Origin: Pseudomonas sp. H9
GTDB taxonomy: Bacteria > Pseudomonadota > Gammaproteobacteria > Pseudomonadales > Pseudomonadaceae
Direction of reading: 5' to 3'
Assembly (NCBI RefSeq): GCF_004353925.1
Contig: NZ_SMOK01000011.1
Location: forward strand, 541,531 to 605,530
Length of the DNA: 64,000 nt
Position numbers and translations under genes: made by a program. Shown here piece after piece: positions 62,827-64,000 of the stretch. The notes under the pieces were generated by a model. That model had not been told where the DNA came from, searched no databases, and saw nothing but the letters and a program-made list of their open reading frames with translations. Each line of letters starts with the position of its first letter. Positions within the stretch are counted from its first letter, which is position 1.

Positions 62827-63744
62827 TCAACTCAACGACGTCCACAGGTGTTGGGCCGCATAGGCCCGCCACGGGCTCCAGGCGCGGGCGCGCTCCGCCA
62901 GTTGCGCCTCAGGGCCTTCGAGCAGGCGCAAGGCCTTGATCAGGACCAGGTCGCTCGACGGCATGGCATCGCCAGCGCCCAGTTGGCGTAGCGCCAGGTA
63001 TTGCGCGCTCCACGGGCCAATACCGGGTAATTGGCACAGGCGTTTGGCCCAGCCGGCCAGATCGGCGGTGGGGCTGAGCAACTGCGGGTCATCCAGCAAT
63101 GCGCGGGCCATCGTCGACAGCGTTCTGGCCCGCGAACGCGGCATGCCCAGCACGCTCAAGTCTTCGTCAACCAGCGCCGCCGGCACCGGAAACACATGGG
63201 TCAGGCCCTGTGCATCAGCGACCGGCGACGACAGTGGCCGACCGTAGCGCAGCACCAGGCGGGCCGCCAAGGTCATCGCCCCGGCCACGCTGATTTGCTG
63301 GCCCAGCACCGTACGCATGGCCTGCTCGAAGCTGTCCCAGCCCTGCGGTACACGTAAACCCGGACGCGCCGCGAGCAGCCTGGCCATCAACGGATCATGG
63401 CCAAGGTGCGCTTCAATTGCAGCCGTCGGTGCATCAAGGTCAAACACCCGGCGCACCTTGGCGATCAAACTCGGCAGCGCCGCTGGCGGCACACCAAATA
63501 CTGTCAGCTTCAAACGATGTCCATGTGCCGGGCTGACCTGAATGACAGCGTGACGCCCATGCAGCACCAGCGTACGCGCATACACCCCGGCCTGGACTGT
63601 CTCGATACCGCTGATGCAACGCGCAGCGAAAAACCCCAGCAGCGAAGGCCAGTGCAACGGCGGCTGATAGTTCAGCCAGATAGTCAACGGCTGCCCGCTG
63701 CGCACACTGCGCCGGTAGCCATGCCTCGCCGGAACGTGATTCAT
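62827..63744 (-). CDS. alkA: DNA-3-methyladenine glycosylase II (AlkA family)
   Basis: 305 residues from ATG 63744 (an ATG at 63795 would add 17 unusual residues). Removes alkylated bases in base-excision repair. N-terminal AlkA_N-like domain (about 20-115), then the HhH-GPD fold: WDSFEQAMRTVLGQQISVAG, hairpin LCQLPGIGPWSAQYLALRQL, and the catalytic Asp in GDAMPSSDLVLIKAL. No Ada-like domain attached and no ada gene nearby. The gene's upstream side is bounded by a group II intron 3' end about 60 bases away, so its original promoter may have been displaced. Confidence 0.88.
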   Translation of the reverse strand: MNHVPARHGYRRSVRSGQPLTIWLNYQPPLHWPSLLGFFAARCISGIETVQAGVYARTLVLHGRHAVIQVSPAHGHRLKLTVFGVPPAALPSLIAKVRRVFDLDAPTAAIEAHLGHDPLMARLLAARPGLRVPQGWDSFEQAMRTVLGQQISVAGAMTLAARLVLRYGRPLSSPVADAQGLTHVFPVPAALVDEDLSVLGMPRSRARTLSTMARALLDDPQLLSPTADLAGWAKRLCQLPGIGPWSAQYLALRQLGAGDAMPSSDLVLIKALRLLEGPEAQLAERARAWSPWRAYAAQHLWTSLS

Positions 63745-63802
63745 CTGCCGATCATCGCCTGATTGTCCCGTTCGATGCCAGTAGCGGTCTGGCAAAACAG
63801 GG

Positions 63803-64000
63803 ATCGAGTAGGAGGCGGGTTTACACCCGCCGTCCTCTCACACCACCGTGCGTACGGTTCCGTACACGGCGGTTCAGGCTACGCGGCTAAGCCGACTAAT
63901 CGTATCCAGTATCGAGACAAGTCCAAGTCGATCCCATAGTTTCTTCGGTAGCGCCTGATTCACATGTGGCGCACCCGAGTTCCACCATGGGCCCCGGCCA
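63803..64000 (-). mobile_element. Group II intron, 3' end (continues beyond window)
   Basis: Read on the minus strand: maturase C-terminus, then a domain V-like hairpin (about 63840-63875, CCGTGTACG-GAAC-CGTACGCACGG) and a domain VI-like hairpin (arms GGCGGGT/ACCCGCC, 63814-63831), ending near 63803 in CTACTCGAT. This is the standard 3' layout of bacterial group II introns. The exact boundary is estimated. Confidence 0.85.
63874..64000 (-). CDS. ltrA: Group II intron reverse transcriptase/maturase, C-terminal end
   Basis: The last 41 or so residues only. The minus-strand frame reads GRGPWWNSGAPHVNQALPKK, then LWDRLGLVSILDTISRLSRV and A before TGA, the characteristic conserved tail of bacterial group II intron maturases (GPWWNSGASHMNQA-type). 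The remainder lies outside the window. Whether the full gene is intact cannot be seen. Confidence 0.88.
   Translation of the reverse strand, partial: GRGPWWNSGAPHVNQALPKKLWDRLGLVSILDTISRLSRVA

Overview
The window looks like a chromosomal segment of a Pseudomonas of the P. putida/P. fluorescens type. The evidence is the GC-rich coding, ten copies of the Pseudomonas REP doublet (core gagcgggcttgccccgcga facing its inverted copy), genus-typical small proteins (DUF2388-, DUF1652- and DUF6555-like), GapN, a gluconate gntR/gntK/gntP unit and a PirA/PfeA-type siderophore receptor. Nearly all of it is single-copy chromosomal DNA. The only mobile element seen is the 3' end of a group II intron at the right edge. 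I see no tRNA, rRNA or CRISPR.

Layout. 1-7418 (minus strand): the export and regulation module of an exopolysaccharide locus running off the left edge (BY-kinase, Wzz/GNVR protein, outer-membrane barrel, Wza-like protein), a 58-residue protein with a sorting-signal-like tail, a family 61 glycosyltransferase and a GNAT/FemAB-like protein. 7831-11676: a 1281-residue dermonecrotic-toxin-N-terminal/LRR protein. 11679-18024: a CHASE-GGDEF-EAL protein, GapN, a VOC protein and an unrecognised protein with a CxC...HxxGC motif.

18062-32261 is the most interesting block. It holds a sigma-54 response regulator, two paralogous sensor kinases, a SCO-cytochrome c fusion and a very large multicopper oxidase. 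This matches in gene content the MnxR/MnxS1/MnxS2/McoA manganese-oxidation locus known from P. putida GB-1. Directly divergent from it lies an operon of two paralogous secreted proteins of unknown family and two curlin-repeat proteins (CsgB-like and a long CsgA-like). Good -24/-12 (sigma-54) promoter matches stand upstream of both mcoA and the secreted-protein/curlin operon. I therefore propose one MnxR regulon that makes a secreted metal oxidase together with an amyloid-like extracellular matrix.

32618-40393: Fur-controlled siderophore receptor, a BvgA/EvgA-BvgS/EvgS-type phosphorelay, and a soluble PAS-PAS-MCP protein like BdlA. 40565-43781: gluconate regulon with three TAGCGCT operators. 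43869-46807: YiaY-type alcohol dehydrogenase and ilvA preceded by a clear Ile-codon leader-peptide attenuator. 46996-55242: wecB-nfrB-nfrA-DUF4434-diguanylate cyclase, the N4-receptor glycan (c-di-GMP-activated) pathway with its own cyclase in the cluster. 55467-63744: DUF2388 protein, PotE-like permease, amino-acid-binding protein, tautomerase/SDR divergent from a LysR regulator, Tat-exported dienelactone hydrolase, a second SDR, small conserved proteins and AlkA. 63803-64000: group II intron end with the maturase C-terminus.
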